Shown: positions 47,939 through 59,325, counted from the stretch's first letter. The stretch is DNA of 64,000 nucleotides from Pseudomonas uvaldensis (GCF_021271205.1 NZ_JAIWKS010000003.1:310001-374000), one strand, 5' to 3'. The notes: a model not told the origin generated them from the letters alone. Numbers and translations are program-made.

Positions 47939-48717
47939 GTGCGTTGCCCAATCTCAATGTGGCGTTGATCCAGACCACCCTGGCGTGGCATGACCGCGAG
48001 GCCAACCTCGAACATTTCGACGGCTTGCTGGAACAGGCAAGCGGCGCGGACTTGATCATCCTGCCGGAGATGTTCACCACCGGTTTCTCCATGGAGTCCG
48101 AGGCGCTCGCGGAGCCGGAGCAGGGGCCCACCAGCGTGTGGCTCCGGACCCAGGCATCGCGGCTGGACGCGGTGATCACCGGCAGCCTGATCGTCCAGGC
48201 CGCCGACGGCAGCCACCGCAATCGCCTGCTCTGGGCCCGACCGGACGGCGAAGTGCTGCATTACGACAAACGTCATCTGTTCCGCATGGCCGGCGAGCAC
48301 AACCACTACACGCCGGGCGACCGCCAGGTGCTGTTCGAGCTCAAGGGCTGGAGGGTTCGCCCGCTGATTTGCTACGACCTGCGTTTCCCGGCCTGGAGTC
48401 GTGACGCCGAGGACACCGACCTGCTGTTGTACACAGCCAACTGGCCGGGCGCCCGGCGCCTGCATTGGAACCGCCTGCTGCCGGCACGGGCCATCGAAAA
48501 CCTGTGTTATGTGGCGGCGGTGAACCGCATCGGCACCGACGGCAAGGGTTTCGCCTACGCCGGTGATAGCCAGGTGCTGGATTTCCAGGGCGAAACCTTG
48601 CTCAGCGTAGGGGAGGCCGACGGCGTATTCATGGTGAGTCTGAATGCGGCGGATCTGGCGGCGTATCGCACGCGTTTCCCGGCGAACCTGGATGCCGACC
48701 GATTCGAATTCATCTGA
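47926..48717 (+). CDS. nitrilase-family omega-amidase (YafV-like)
   Basis: A 263-residue nitrilase-superfamily enzyme. The catalytic triad is visible as Glu in LPEMFTTGFSM, Lys in YDKRHLFRM and Cys in LICYDLRFP. YafV-type enzymes hydrolyse 2-oxoglutaramate or the methylthio analogue. It overlaps the aminotransferase by 13 bases. Together they would form the glutamine-transaminase/omega-amidase path, with a role in methionine salvage inferred. Confidence 0.85.
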   Translation: MRDLSALPNLNVALIQTTLAWHDREANLEHFDGLLEQASGADLIILPEMFTTGFSMESEALAEPEQGPTSVWLRTQASRLDAVITGSLIVQAADGSHRNRLLWARPDGEVLHYDKRHLFRMAGEHNHYTPGDRQVLFELKGWRVRPLICYDLRFPAWSRDAEDTDLLLYTANWPGARRLHWNRLLPARAIENLCYVAAVNRIGTDGKGFAYAGDSQVLDFQGETLLSVGEADGVFMVSLNAADLAAYRTRFPANLDADRFEFI

Positions 48718-48784
48718 TTGAAACGATTCAGCCCTCAAGAAGTGTCAGGGCAGGCCGATAAACGGGCAGCCAAGGAGAACACCT

Positions 48785-49189
48785 ATGACCACTATCAGCG
48801 CAACGATTGCTAGCCCTTACGCGATGTCGACGCCTAAAGTCTCGATCAAAGGGGCGACTGACGATACGACTGCATCGACGAAGGCCGGCAGCGAAAAGGA
48901 AACGTCACTGAAGGTCGATACCAGCGGCGCCAACGTCGCCGGTGCACCCGCCAGCAAGGGGGTGGATATCATCGAGCAGATCAAGAAGCAGATCGAGCAG
49001 ACCGAAAAGCTGTTGGCCCAACAGCAAGCGCAGTTGGCCCGCGTGCAGAAGAGCCAGGCCAGTGAAGAGCAGAAGGCTCAGCAGGCAATGGCTATCCAGA
49101 CCCAGATCATGGGCACCCAGGCTGCCTTGCAGACCCTGCGCGGCGCGTTGTTGCAGGCTATGACGGTTGGGGTTGATACCCACGCCTGA
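48785..49189 (+). CDS. FlxA-like coiled-coil protein
   Basis: A 134-residue protein with an unstructured Ser/Thr/Ala-rich first half and a helical second half rich in Gln/Lys/Ala (IIEQIKKQIEQTEKLLAQQQ), likely a coiled coil. It fits the FlxA-like family, whose function is not known. AAGGAG lies 8-13 bases before the ATG. It is followed by a REP pair and a shared terminator. Confidence 0.7.
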   Translation: MTTISATIASPYAMSTPKVSIKGATDDTTASTKAGSEKETSLKVDTSGANVAGAPASKGVDIIEQIKKQIEQTEKLLAQQQAQLARVQKSQASEEQKAQQAMAIQTQIMGTQAALQTLRGALLQAMTVGVDTHA

Positions 49190-49214
49190 GATGCTTGTCG
49201 TCTGGTAGAGCCCT

Positions 49215-49288
49215 TTCGCGAGCAAGCCCGCTCCCACAGTGGATCCGTGATCATCACAAATCCCATGTGGGAGCGGGCTTGCCCGCGA
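49215..49288. repeat. inverted REP pair
   Basis: TCGCGAGCAAGCCCGCTCCC and inverted GGGAGCGGGCTTGCCCGCGA, about 27 bases apart. Confidence 0.7.
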
Positions 49289-49326
49289 AGAGGCCAGAAC
49301 AATCAGCATAAAACTACCGGCCAAAC

Positions 49327-49361
49327 AAAAGGCCCCAAGGTTCGCACCTAGGGGCCTTTTT
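49327..49361. terminator. bidirectional terminator, leuA/FlxA-like genes
   Basis: AAAAGGCCCC and GGGGCCTTTTT pair around a loop with TTCGCACC. It serves leuA on the minus strand and the FlxA-like gene on the plus strand. Confidence 0.85.
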
Positions 49362-49377
49362 GCATCTCAACGATGGA

Positions 49378-51057
49378 TCAAGCCGCTTTGGCCTCAGGCT
49401 GGCTCAGCGAACGGTTCAGTGCACTGAACAGCGCCTTGAAGCTGGCGGTGGTGATGTTTTCATCGATGCCCACGCCGTGCACCGGACGCTCGCCGTTGAC
49501 GCGCAGTTCGATGTACGCCGCCGCCTTGGCGTTGGTGCCGGCGCCGATGGCGTGTTCGTTGTAGTCCATGATTTCCACGGGAATCGGCAGGCCGGCCACC
49601 AGGGCTTCCAGCGCACCGTTGCCCTTGCCGCGCCAGTGCAGGTTGGTTTCGCCCTGGCCTTTGCTGGCCACTTCCACTTCCACGGCGCTGTGGCCGTTTT
49701 CTTCCTGCAGGCGATGGCTGACCAGCGCATACGGGGTGTTGGCTTGCAGATACTCGCGTTGCAGCAGGCTGTGGATCTGCTGGGCAGTCATCTCCAGGCC
49801 CAGGCGATCGGTTTCGCGTTGCACCACCTGGCTGAATTCGATCTGCATGCGACGTGGCAGGCTGATGCCGTATTCCTGCTCCAGCAGGTAGGCGATGCCG
49901 CCCTTGCCCGACTGGCTGTTGACGCGAATCACCGCCTCGTAACTGCGGCCGATGTCGGCCGGGTCGATCGGCAGGTACGGCACTTCCCAGAGAGCGTCCG
50001 GTTTCTGCTGGGCGAAGCCCTTGCGGATAGCGTCCTGGTGAGAGCCGGAGAACGCGGTGTGGACCAGGTCACCAACGTATGGATGACGTGGGTGGACCGG
50101 AATCTGGTTGCACTCTTCGACCACTTTGCGCACGCCGTCGATGTCGGAGAAGTCGAGTTCAGGGTCGACGCCCTGGGTGTAGAGGTTCAGGGCCACGGTC
50201 ACCAGGTCGACGTTGCCGGTGCGCTCGCCGTTGCCGAACAGGCAGCCTTCGACACGGTCGGCGCCGGCCATCAGGCCCAGCTCGGTGGCGGCTACGCCGG
50301 TGCCACGGTCGTTGTGGGTGTGCAGGCTGATGAGCACGCTGTCACGGCGGTTGATGTTGCGGTGGAACCACTCGATCTGGTCGGCGTAGACGTTCGGGGT
50401 GGCGACTTCCACGGTGGCCGGCAGGTTGAGGATCACCTTGCGCTCGGGCGTCGGGTTCCACACTTCGATCACGGCGTCGCAGACTTCCTTGGCGAACTCC
50501 AGCTCAGTGGCGCTGAAGGTCTCCGGCGAGTACTCGAACTGCCATTGGGTTTCCGGCTGCTGGGCGGCGTATTTGACGAACAGCTTGGCCGCGTTCACCG
50601 CGATTTCCTTCACGCCTTCCTTGTCCTGGTTGAACACGATACGGCGGAACGATGGGCTGGTGGCGTTGTAGAGGTGAACGATGGCTTTCTTCGCGCCGCG
50701 CAGGGATTCGAAGGTACGGGCGATCAGGTCTTCACGGGCCTGGGTCAGCACCTGGATGGTGGTGTCGTCTGGGATGTGGCCTTCCTCGATGAGGGTGCGC
50801 ACGAAGTCGAAGTCGGTCTGCGAAGCGGCTGGGAATGACGCTTCGATTTCCTTGACGCCAACGGCGACCAGGGTTTTCCAGAAGCGCAGCTTCTTGACCG
50901 CGTCCATCGGCTCGATCAGCGATTGGTTGCCGTCACGCAGGTCTGAACTGCACCAGATCGGCGCGGTAGTGATGGTCTTCGACGGCCAGGTGCGATCCGG
51001 CAGGTTGATGGTCGGGAACGCACGGTATTTGGAAGACGGGTCTTTGAGCATGCTCAT
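49378..51057 (-). CDS. leuA: 2-isopropylmalate synthase
   Basis: A 559-residue enzyme, the first step of leucine synthesis. The HMGL-like barrel has [17 protein letters not shown] near residue 36 and [17 protein letters not shown]; the C-terminal LeuA dimer/allosteric domain follows after about residue 430. The length and start ([15 protein letters not shown]) match the long LeuA form. Its leader region, at 51058-51225, holds a possible leader peptide. Confidence 0.97.
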   Translation of the reverse strand: MSMLKDPSSKYRAFPTINLPDRTWPSKTITTAPIWCSSDLRDGNQSLIEPMDAVKKLRFWKTLVAVGVKEIEASFPAASQTDFDFVRTLIEEGHIPDDTTIQVLTQAREDLIARTFESLRGAKKAIVHLYNATSPSFRRIVFNQDKEGVKEIAVNAAKLFVKYAAQQPETQWQFEYSPETFSATELEFAKEVCDAVIEVWNPTPERKVILNLPATVEVATPNVYADQIEWFHRNINRRDSVLISLHTHNDRGTGVAATELGLMAGADRVEGCLFGNGERTGNVDLVTVALNLYTQGVDPELDFSDIDGVRKVVEECNQIPVHPRHPYVGDLVHTAFSGSHQDAIRKGFAQQKPDALWEVPYLPIDPADIGRSYEAVIRVNSQSGKGGIAYLLEQEYGISLPRRMQIEFSQVVQRETDRLGLEMTAQQIHSLLQREYLQANTPYALVSHRLQEENGHSAVEVEVASKGQGETNLHWRGKGNGALEALVAGLPIPVEIMDYNEHAIGAGTNAKAAAYIELRVNGERPVHGVGIDENITTASFKALFSALNRSLSQPEAKAA

Positions 51058-51147
51058 GAGCGGAATCCTTTATTATCGTGGCCGGAAAAAGGCGGCCTGC
51101 CGGTGGTTCGAAGGGGTGGCTTCACAGCCTGGACGAGGTGACGCGAG

Positions 51148-51225
51148 TCAGCCCGGCAGTCGTGCGCTGACGAGGCACAGACTGCGGTGCTGGCGAAGCT
51201 GGATGAGGGTGTGAGAGGTTTTCAT
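51148..51225 (-). CDS. possible leuA leader peptide
   Basis: A 25-codon frame with an ATG at 51225 (MKTSHTLIQLRQ, then HRSLCLVSARLPG) ends 90 bases before leuA. It has five leucine codons, spread rather than clustered. Its last codons (CTGCCGG) can pair with CCGGCAG at 51097-51103, just before a T-run on the minus strand. The layout suggests attenuation, but classic leucine runs are absent. I recall similar short leaders before leuA in Pseudomonas. Confidence 0.5.
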   Translation of the reverse strand: MKTSHTLIQLRQHRSLCLVSARLPG

Positions 51226-51403
51226 GCCCTCAACCCTAACCGCGTGGGGGAAGGATCGCAAGCAGTCGGGAAAAATTGAGAGAAGTTTTGCTTTGGGAAG
51301 GTTTGGCGAGATTTAATCGCGTATTCCGGCGGGAATTGTAGTTTTATTGCGTCGATGTTTCTGGCTTGGCAATCCTTGAGTATCGGGTGATACAGCTGAA
51401 GCC

Positions 51404-51467
51404 TTCGCGAGCAAGCCCGCTCCCACAGGTGCAGTGTTGATCTTTGTGGGAGCGGGCTTGCTCGCGA
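51404..51467. repeat. inverted REP pair
   Basis: TTCGCGAGCAAGCCCGCTCC and inverted GTGGGAGCGGGCTTGCTCGC flank about 17 bases. Confidence 0.75.
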
Positions 51468-51494
51468 CGAGGCCAGTAGCCGTACCACAATTCT

Positions 51495-52316
51495 TCAGGG
51501 CTGAAACGCCCCAATGAAAATCGCCGGATCCACCCGCGCATCGTTCAGGCTGACATTCCAATGCATATGCGGCCCCGTCGCCCGACCGGTGGAGCCGACC
51601 TTGCCCACCACCGCGCCTCGTGCCAGTTGTTGGCCGACTTTAACGTCGATCTTCGACATGTGGCAGAACATGCTGATGAAACCCTGGCCGTGGTCGACGA
51701 ACACGGTATTGCCATTGAAGAAGAAATTGCCGGTGAGGATCACCTTGCCAGCTGCCGGTGTCTTGATCGGCGTACCGGCGGGGACGGCGAAGTCTAGGCC
51801 GGCATGGGGGTTGCGCTCTTCACCGTTGAAGAAGCGGCGCACGCCGAACTTGCTCGACAGCGGGCCATCCACCGGTTTGTCCAGCAGTAGGTTGCTCGGG
51901 ATGTTCGGGCTGAAGCTGCGGTAGGCCTTCAACTGCACGGCCATTTCGGCGTCGATGCGCTTGAGGTCCGCCGGGTTCGGGTTGACCTGGCGCTTGTTCT
52001 TCAACGTGATGTGCTGCTCAGGATACTTTTTATAGCCGACCACGAATGGCTGGGTGCTGCCGCCACTCTTGATCTGCTGGGTGCCGGGCTGGACCGTCAG
52101 CGGAATGCCGACAATCGCCAGCCAGTTTTGCTGTTCCTTGACCACCAGCAACGGCTTGCCCAGGTAAGTGGCTTTCGGCGCCTGGGGCGCATTGCCCAGA
52201 TCGACCACGGCCACGCCGCCGGGTACCGGTTTGTTCAACAGGCGGGTGATGTAGCTGTCGGCGTGGGCGTTGAAGGTCAGGCAAAGCAACAGCAGTGGCG
52301 CCAGGAATCGCGACAT
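51495..52316 (-). CDS. M23-family (LytM) peptidase, periplasmic
   Basis: A 273-residue protein with a signal peptide (LAPLLLLCLTFNAHA) and a LytM domain from about residue 165. Zinc ligands are HAGLD and HMHW (HxH), with GNTVFVDHGQGFISMFCHM between. Such enzymes cut peptidoglycan peptides during cell-wall remodelling. It starts 3 bp after xseA, so the two are probably co-transcribed, although their functions differ. Confidence 0.9.
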   Translation of the reverse strand: MSRFLAPLLLLCLTFNAHADSYITRLLNKPVPGGVAVVDLGNAPQAPKATYLGKPLLVVKEQQNWLAIVGIPLTVQPGTQQIKSGGSTQPFVVGYKKYPEQHITLKNKRQVNPNPADLKRIDAEMAVQLKAYRSFSPNIPSNLLLDKPVDGPLSSKFGVRRFFNGEERNPHAGLDFAVPAGTPIKTPAAGKVILTGNFFFNGNTVFVDHGQGFISMFCHMSKIDVKVGQQLARGAVVGKVGSTGRATGPHMHWNVSLNDARVDPAIFIGAFQP

Positions 52317-52319
52317 CGA

Positions 52320-53699
52320 TCAATCCAGTAAAGAAAGGGTGACGGGAGTCAGGTGGTTGTCTTCGACGCGCACCAGCAGTTCGCCTTTGCCGAGACGGGC
52401 GGTCAAGCGCTGGCCGGTCTGGGTCTGACCAGCGCTACGGATCGCGTGACCACGTTCGTCCAGCAGAATGCTGTAGCCCCGGCCGAGGGTCGCCAGGGGG
52501 CTGACGATGTGCAGGGTCTGCATCTGGTTCTGCAATTGCAGGCGCCGCGCTTTCAGGCCTTCATTCATGGCGCGGGGCAGGCGGGTGGCGAGGCTGTCCA
52601 GGCGATGGCGCAGCAACGCCAGTTGTCGACCGGGATGTTGTCCGGCCAGGCGGGTTTCCAGACGGATCAGTCGTTCGCGGCGGGTATCGAGGCTGCGCTC
52701 GAAGGCCCGGCGCAGACGCATGTCCAGGTCGTCGAGGCGCTGGGCCTGCTGGCGCAGGCGCTCGCCCGGATGGCGCAGGCGTCGCATGAGGCCTTCGAGG
52801 CGCAGTTGATCGCGCATCAGGCGGTCGCGCATGCGCATCACCAATCGGCGGTGCAGGCTTTCGACCCGGCGCACCAGATCGCCGGCATCCGGCGCAAGCA
52901 ATTCAGCGGCGGCGGAGGGCGTGGGAGCACGCATGTCGGCGACGAAATCACTGATGGACACGTCGGTTTCATGACCGACGGCGCTGACGATGGGCGTGAC
53001 GCAGGCATCCACCGCCCGAGCCACGGCTTCCTCGTTGAAGCACCACAGGTCTTCCAGCGAACCGCCGCCCCGGGCCAGGATCAGCGCATCGAAGCCCCGG
53101 GCGTCTGCCAATTTCAAGGCGCGGACGATCTGTGCAGTGGCCTCGCGGCCCTGGACGGCGGTAGGGATCAGCGTCAGAGAGATTTGCGGCGCGCGGCGGC
53201 GGAAGACGCTGATGATGTCGCGGATTACCGCACCGGTGGGCGAGCTGATGATGCCGATACGTTGCGGATGGGCCGGCAATGGGACTTTACGCTCGGCGCT
53301 GAACAGGCCCTCGGCACTGAGTTTTTCCTTCAGGGCATCGAAGGCCAGGCGCAGGGCGCCATCGCCGGCCGGCTCCACGGTGTCGAGGATCAGTTGATAG
53401 TCGCCACGGCCCTCGAACAGCGAGACCTTGCCGCGCACCTTGACGGCCAGCCCGTCCTTCAACGCCTGGCGTACCCGCGCGGCGTTCTGCCGGAACAGTG
53501 CGCAACGCACCTGGGCGCCGCTGTCCTTGAGGGTGAAATACACATGGCCGGAGGCCGGCCGGGCCAGGTTGGAAATCTCGCCCTCGACCCAGATGTTGCT
53601 GAACACGTCTTCAAGCAACACCCGCGCACGGCCGTTGAGCTGGCTGACAGTCAGGACCTCGCGGTCCAGGCCCAGTCGGGCAAAGGGATCTTTAATCAT
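52320..53699 (-). CDS. xseA: exodeoxyribonuclease VII large subunit
   Basis: A 459-residue subunit (an ATG three codons earlier is possible). The N-terminal OB-fold has NIWVEGEISNLARPASGHVY and YFTLKD, the catalytic region includes ISSPTGAVIRDI and ARGGGSLEDLWCFN, and SAVGHETDVSISDFVAD follows, with a long helical C-terminus. It degrades single-stranded DNA with XseB, which is not in this window. Confidence 0.96.
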   Translation of the reverse strand: MIKDPFARLGLDREVLTVSQLNGRARVLLEDVFSNIWVEGEISNLARPASGHVYFTLKDSGAQVRCALFRQNAARVRQALKDGLAVKVRGKVSLFEGRGDYQLILDTVEPAGDGALRLAFDALKEKLSAEGLFSAERKVPLPAHPQRIGIISSPTGAVIRDIISVFRRRAPQISLTLIPTAVQGREATAQIVRALKLADARGFDALILARGGGSLEDLWCFNEEAVARAVDACVTPIVSAVGHETDVSISDFVADMRAPTPSAAAELLAPDAGDLVRRVESLHRRLVMRMRDRLMRDQLRLEGLMRRLRHPGERLRQQAQRLDDLDMRLRRAFERSLDTRRERLIRLETRLAGQHPGRQLALLRHRLDSLATRLPRAMNEGLKARRLQLQNQMQTLHIVSPLATLGRGYSILLDERGHAIRSAGQTQTGQRLTARLGKGELLVRVEDNHLTPVTLSLLD

Positions 53700-53767
53700 G
53701 GGCGGCATGATAAGGGCATTTGTGGCTCAAGCTCCATGTGTCGAGACAATTAGACCGAGTCGTCCTC

Positions 53768-53832
53768 TTCGCGAGCAAGCCCGCTCCCACCCGTACAGTG
53801 TCGATCCTGTGGGAGCGGGCTTGCTCGCGAAA
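53768..53832. repeat. inverted REP pair
   Basis: TTCGCGAGCAAGCCCGCTCC and inverted GTGGGAGCGGGCTTGCTCGC, about 18 bases apart, in the xseA/TSUP divergent region. Confidence 0.75.
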
Positions 53833-53914
53833 GCGACGGTACAGCCATCATAAATGCTGGATAAGCCACTGACCTCTGGCTAAAGTCGCCGCTTCGTCAG
53901 CAAGGAAGTGCCGG

Positions 53915-54682
53915 ATGAATCTTCTGCCGTGGTTGGGCCAGTGGGCCTTCGCTCCAATGGATTGGCTGGTCATCGGCCTCGCCATTGCCCTGGCTTACAT
54001 CGTGTTCGGCATCGCCGGGTTCGGTACGGCACTGGTGGCCGCGCCGATCCTGTTGCTGTTCATGCCGTTGTCGAAGATCGTGCCGCTGCTGGTGCTGCTG
54101 GACTTTGTCGCCGCGTTCGGCAACCTGCTGCCTTCACGCCGGGATGTGGCCCGGCCGGAGCTGCTTCGGCTATTGCCATGCATGGCGGTGGGCTGCACCC
54201 TGGGGGTGATTTTCCTGCTCAACCTCAAGTCCGATCTGTTGCTATTGTTGATGGGCCTGTTCATCAGTGCCTATGCGATCTACAGCCTGTGGATAAAGGC
54301 CCGGCCCGCGCAACTGTCGGCCCTGTGGGCGATTCCGATGGGCACGGTGGGCGGATTGTTCGGAGCCTTGTTCGGCAGCGGTGGCTTCTTGTATGCCATC
54401 TACCTGAACAGTCGGCTGCCCAAGGAGCCTGCACGCGCCACTCAAAGTGCGCTGATCAGCTGCAGCACCGTGGTGCGGCTGAGTCTGTTCGCTGTCGCAG
54501 GCGTGTATGCCGAACTACCCTTGTTGCTACTGGCGCTGTGTTTGTTGCCGGCCATGGCGCTGGGTTTGTGGATAGGGCGTCACTTGACCATGAGGATGTC
54601 CCGCGAGGCGTTCGTGCGTCTGGTAACCTGGCTGGTTCTCGCCAGCGGCATCGCCTTGATCATGCGATACCTGAGCGCTTGA
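53915..54682 (+). CDS. TSUP (TauE/SafE-like) membrane transporter
   Basis: A 255-residue protein with about eight membrane helices. The repeat pattern YIVFGIAGFGTALVAAPILL and GTVGGLFGALFGSGGFLYAI fits the sulfite-exporter TauE/SafE family. The ATG at 53915 has AAGGAAGTG 12 bases upstream. The substrate is unknown. The next gene follows after 68 bp. Confidence 0.88.
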   Translation: MNLLPWLGQWAFAPMDWLVIGLAIALAYIVFGIAGFGTALVAAPILLLFMPLSKIVPLLVLLDFVAAFGNLLPSRRDVARPELLRLLPCMAVGCTLGVIFLLNLKSDLLLLLMGLFISAYAIYSLWIKARPAQLSALWAIPMGTVGGLFGALFGSGGFLYAIYLNSRLPKEPARATQSALISCSTVVRLSLFAVAGVYAELPLLLLALCLLPAMALGLWIGRHLTMRMSREAFVRLVTWLVLASGIALIMRYLSA

Positions 54683-54750
54683 CCTGGCTCGGCCAGGGAT
54701 TAAGCTGCCGGCCTCCCATCGCACCGCAACGCATACCGCCAGGCCGTACC

Positions 54751-55299
54751 ATGAATTCGCAAAGCATCATCGTTCCGAGAATTTCCACGCTGCCGGTCCA
54801 CGAACCTCGGGCCCGGGCCATCCTTCGCTGGTTGGTGCGCAAGAATATCGTCGAGGAACAACTGACCACGTGCGGACGCACCGGCAATCGCATGGGCCAT
54901 GCCATCGCCCCGGGTGCCCGCGAGGTAGTCCTGCATCCCGACGTCTTGCCGTTCGGCGGCGCGATCAATGGTCTGGAGATCATCACCAAGCGCTGCATCT
55001 ATACACCGGCCAAGGGTTTTCTCGAAGAAGCCGGTTGCCCCGAATGCCGCAAGGAAATCGGCGAGGCGCTGTTCGAAAGCCTGGAAGACTGGATGCCGGG
55101 CCGCACCGACAATTTCATCTGCCCTGAATGCGGTCATGAAGACGATATTAATGGGTTCCTGTTCTTGCAACCGTGCGCCTTTTCGAACCTGGGGTTCATT
55201 TTCAACAACTGGCTGGAGGCGGGGTTCAAGCAAGCGTTTCTGGATGAATTTGCCGATTGGCTGGATCAGCCGGTGAGTTGGGTGCGGGTGGAGCTGTAG
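54751..55299 (+). CDS. hypothetical protein with two CPEC zinc knuckles
   Basis: A 182-residue protein starting MNSQSIIVPRISTLP at the ATG at 54751; the frame is open earlier but runs through the transporter gene. Two CPxC-type knuckles (GCPECRKE near 114 and ICPECGHED near 142) suggest one zinc ribbon. No catalytic family is recognised. It may lie downstream of the transporter gene in the same transcript. Confidence 0.75.
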   Translation: MNSQSIIVPRISTLPVHEPRARAILRWLVRKNIVEEQLTTCGRTGNRMGHAIAPGAREVVLHPDVLPFGGAINGLEIITKRCIYTPAKGFLEEAGCPECRKEIGEALFESLEDWMPGRTDNFICPECGHEDDINGFLFLQPCAFSNLGFIFNNWLEAGFKQAFLDEFADWLDQPVSWVRVEL

Positions 55300-55378
55300 A
55301 GCGATTGGTTACACCCACAGTGATGTAAGCAGGTAGCCAGGTGGTGTTCCAGCCCATCAATCAGCCCGCTAATAATAG

Positions 55379-56926
<1,548 letters not shown>

Positions 56927-56950
56927 GGCCTTCAGCAAAAACGTAATCAC

Positions 56951-56972
56951 CGGGGCTGTTCATTCAGCCCCG
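56951..56972 (+). terminator. weak hairpin between guaB and guaA
   Basis: CGGGGCTG and CAGCCCCG pair around TTCATT, with AGTTGTTTC after it. The U-run is weak, so it probably only attenuates transcription into guaA. Confidence 0.5.
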
Positions 56973-57005
56973 AGTTGTTTCTGATTCCCTACATGAGAAT
57001 GAGTC

Positions 57006-58583
57006 ATGGCCCTCGACATTCACGCTCACCGCATCCTGATCCTCGACTTCGGTTCCCAGTACACCCAACTGATTGCCCGCCGCGTGCGTGAAATCGGCGT
57101 GTACTGCGAACTGCATCCGTTCGACATGGATGATGAAGCGATTCGCGAATTCGCGCCCAAAGGCGTCATCCTCGCCGGCGGCCCCGAGTCCGTGCACGAA
57201 GCCAACAGCCCGCGTTGCCCGCAAGCGGTGTTCGACCTGGGCGTGCCGGTCTTCGGCATCTGCTACGGCATGCAGACCATGGCCGAGCAACTGGGCGGCA
57301 AAGTAGAAGGGTCCGACCTGCGTGAGTTCGGTTATGCCCGTGTCGACGTGGTCGGCAAGAGCCGCCTGCTGGACGGTATCGAAGACCACATCGACGCCGA
57401 CGGCCTGTTCGGCCTGGACGTGTGGATGAGCCATGGTGACAAGGTCACCAAGATGCCGGAAGACTTCCATATCCTGGCCAGCACCCCGAGCTGCCCGATC
57501 GCCGGCATGTTCAACGATGATCGCCGGTACTACGGCGTGCAGTTCCATCCCGAGGTGACCCACACCAAGCAGGGCGGCCGCATCCTGTCGCGCTTTATCC
57601 TCGATATCTGTGGTTGCGAAGCCCTGTGGACGCCGTCGCACATTGCTGAAGACGCCATCGCCAGCATCCGCGCCCAAGTCGGTACCGACAACGTGCTGCT
57701 GGGCTTGTCCGGCGGCGTCGACTCTTCGGTGGTTGCCGCGCTGCTGCACAAGGCCATCGGTGATCAGCTGACCTGCGTTTTTGTCGACAACGGCCTGCTG
57801 CGCCTGCACGAAGGCGAGCAAGTGATGGCCATGTTCGCCGAGAACATGGGCGTCAAGGTGATCCGCGCCAACGCCGAGGAACAGTTCCTGGCCAACCTGG
57901 CCGGCGAGTCCGACCCGGAGAAGAAGCGCAAGATCATCGGCCGGACCTTCATCGACGTGTTCGACGCCGAATCTTGCAAGCTGGACAACATCAAGTACCT
58001 GGCCCAAGGCACCATCTACCCCGACGTGATCGAGTCGGCTGGCGCCAAGAGCGGCAAGGCCCACGTGATCAAGTCTCACCACAACGTCGGTGGCCTGCCG
58101 GAAGAAATGAACCTCAAGCTGGTCGAGCCGCTGCGCGAGCTGTTCAAGGACGAAGTCCGTCGCCTGGGCCTGGAACTGGGCCTGCCGTACGACATGGTCT
58201 ACCGCCACCCATTCCCCGGCCCAGGCCTGGGCGTGCGGATTCTCGGTGAAGTGAAGAAGGAATACGCCGACCTGCTGCGTCGCGCCGACCACATCTTCAT
58301 CGAAGAACTGCGCAAGGCCGACTGGTACCACAAGGTCAGCCAGGCATTCGTGGTGTTCCAGCCGGTGAAATCGGTCGGCGTGGTGGGCGATGGCCGCCGT
58401 TACGCCTGGGTCGTGGCCCTGCGTGCCGTGGAAACCATCGACTTCATGACCGCCCGCTGGGCGCATCTGCCGTACGAGCTGCTGGAGACTGTTTCCGGGC
58501 GGATCATCAATGAGATCGACGGCATCTCCCGCGTGACGTATGACGTGTCGAGCAAGCCGCCTGCGACGATTGAGTGGGAATGA
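57006..58583 (+). CDS. guaA: GMP synthase (glutamine-hydrolysing)
   Basis: A 525-residue enzyme. The N-terminal glutamine amidotransferase has the catalytic C86 ([10 protein letters not shown]) and the His/Glu pair in [10 protein letters not shown]. The PP-loop [16 protein letters not shown] starts the synthetase part, and the C-terminal dimerisation domain ends in TIEWE. It works directly after guaB in GMP synthesis. Confidence 0.98.
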   Translation: MALDIHAHRILILDFGSQYTQLIARRVREIGVYCELHPFDMDDEAIREFAPKGVILAGGPESVHEANSPRCPQAVFDLGVPVFGICYGMQTMAEQLGGKVEGSDLREFGYARVDVVGKSRLLDGIEDHIDADGLFGLDVWMSHGDKVTKMPEDFHILASTPSCPIAGMFNDDRRYYGVQFHPEVTHTKQGGRILSRFILDICGCEALWTPSHIAEDAIASIRAQVGTDNVLLGLSGGVDSSVVAALLHKAIGDQLTCVFVDNGLLRLHEGEQVMAMFAENMGVKVIRANAEEQFLANLAGESDPEKKRKIIGRTFIDVFDAESCKLDNIKYLAQGTIYPDVIESAGAKSGKAHVIKSHHNVGGLPEEMNLKLVEPLRELFKDEVRRLGLELGLPYDMVYRHPFPGPGLGVRILGEVKKEYADLLRRADHIFIEELRKADWYHKVSQAFVVFQPVKSVGVVGDGRRYAWVVALRAVETIDFMTARWAHLPYELLETVSGRIINEIDGISRVTYDVSSKPPATIEWE

Positions 58584-58622
58584 TCCTGCCTCCGGCATAG
58601 GCCGGCAGCAAGGAGCACCTCT

Positions 58623-58646
58623 AAGCCCGCGTAATGCGGGCTTTTT
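58623..58646 (+). terminator. intrinsic terminator of guaA
   Basis: AAGCCCGC, GTAAT loop, GCGGGCTTTTT. Confidence 0.85.
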
Positions 58647-58652
58647 GCATTT

Positions 58653-59312
58653 TTAGCCTGGCGCTGTCTGATTGTCGGCAGCTCGCGTCGCGTGTGCGGC
58701 GATAAACATGGCGACGGCCGACCGGCAGTAGGATTCGATTTCGTTATCGTCCTCTGCTCTCGCTTCATCGAAGCGGGCGATGTTCAAGAGATCGGATCCT
58801 TTGATCAGTGCGGCAAACAAGCGGGCGGACTGGCGAGGATCGGGCACATTCAAAATCGCCTTCGCATGCAACTGACGCAACAGGATTTCGATCTGGGCAA
58901 TGACATAGGCGGGGCCGGCTTCGTACTGGCGTTTGCTTAACGACGCTTGGTTCGTCTTGTCGGCCATGATCATGGCTTCGACACTGCGCACGTCCGGGTT
59001 CAACAGCGTGCGAAGCAGGGTTGATCCCACCGCCATGAGTTGGTCTTCGGCCGAACCGTCGACGCCTTCAAAAAGGGCCTGTGGTGCAAACTGATGGCAG
59101 CGGGTCGCGATGGCCGCGCTGAACAGCGCCTCCTTGTTCTCGAAGTGCCGGTAGATGCTTAGCTTGGATATCTTCGCCCGCTGGGCGACTTTGTCCATGG
59201 TCGTCGCCTGAAACCCCAATTCCACGAAAAGTTCGAACGCGGCGTCGATGATCGTCTGGCCAAGCGCCTCGTTGACGGGCCGGCCGCGCCGGTTCTGGCT
59301 GTTTTCAGTCAT
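58653..59312 (-). CDS. TetR-family transcriptional repressor
   Basis: A 219-residue regulator. The helix-turn-helix lies at residues about 30-55 (FQATTMDKVAQRAKISKLSI, then YRHFENKEALF), and a helical ligand domain follows. It is divergent from the flavoprotein/methyltransferase pair, and the palindrome at 59332-59357 is its likely operator. The ligand is unknown. Confidence 0.9.
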   Translation of the reverse strand: MTENSQNRRGRPVNEALGQTIIDAAFELFVELGFQATTMDKVAQRAKISKLSIYRHFENKEALFSAAIATRCHQFAPQALFEGVDGSAEDQLMAVGSTLLRTLLNPDVRSVEAMIMADKTNQASLSKRQYEAGPAYVIAQIEILLRQLHAKAILNVPDPRQSARLFAALIKGSDLLNIARFDEARAEDDNEIESYCRSAVAMFIAAHATRAADNQTAPG

Positions 59313-59325
59313 AAAATTCCAGTAC

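Noticed and set aside
49360..50838. Long plus-strand frame opposite leuA
   Set aside because: A shadow of leuA; no family and no ribosome site.
52353..53753. Long plus-strand frame opposite xseA
   Set aside because: A shadow of xseA; composition only.
56964..58598. Long minus-strand frame opposite guaA
   Set aside because: A shadow of guaA.
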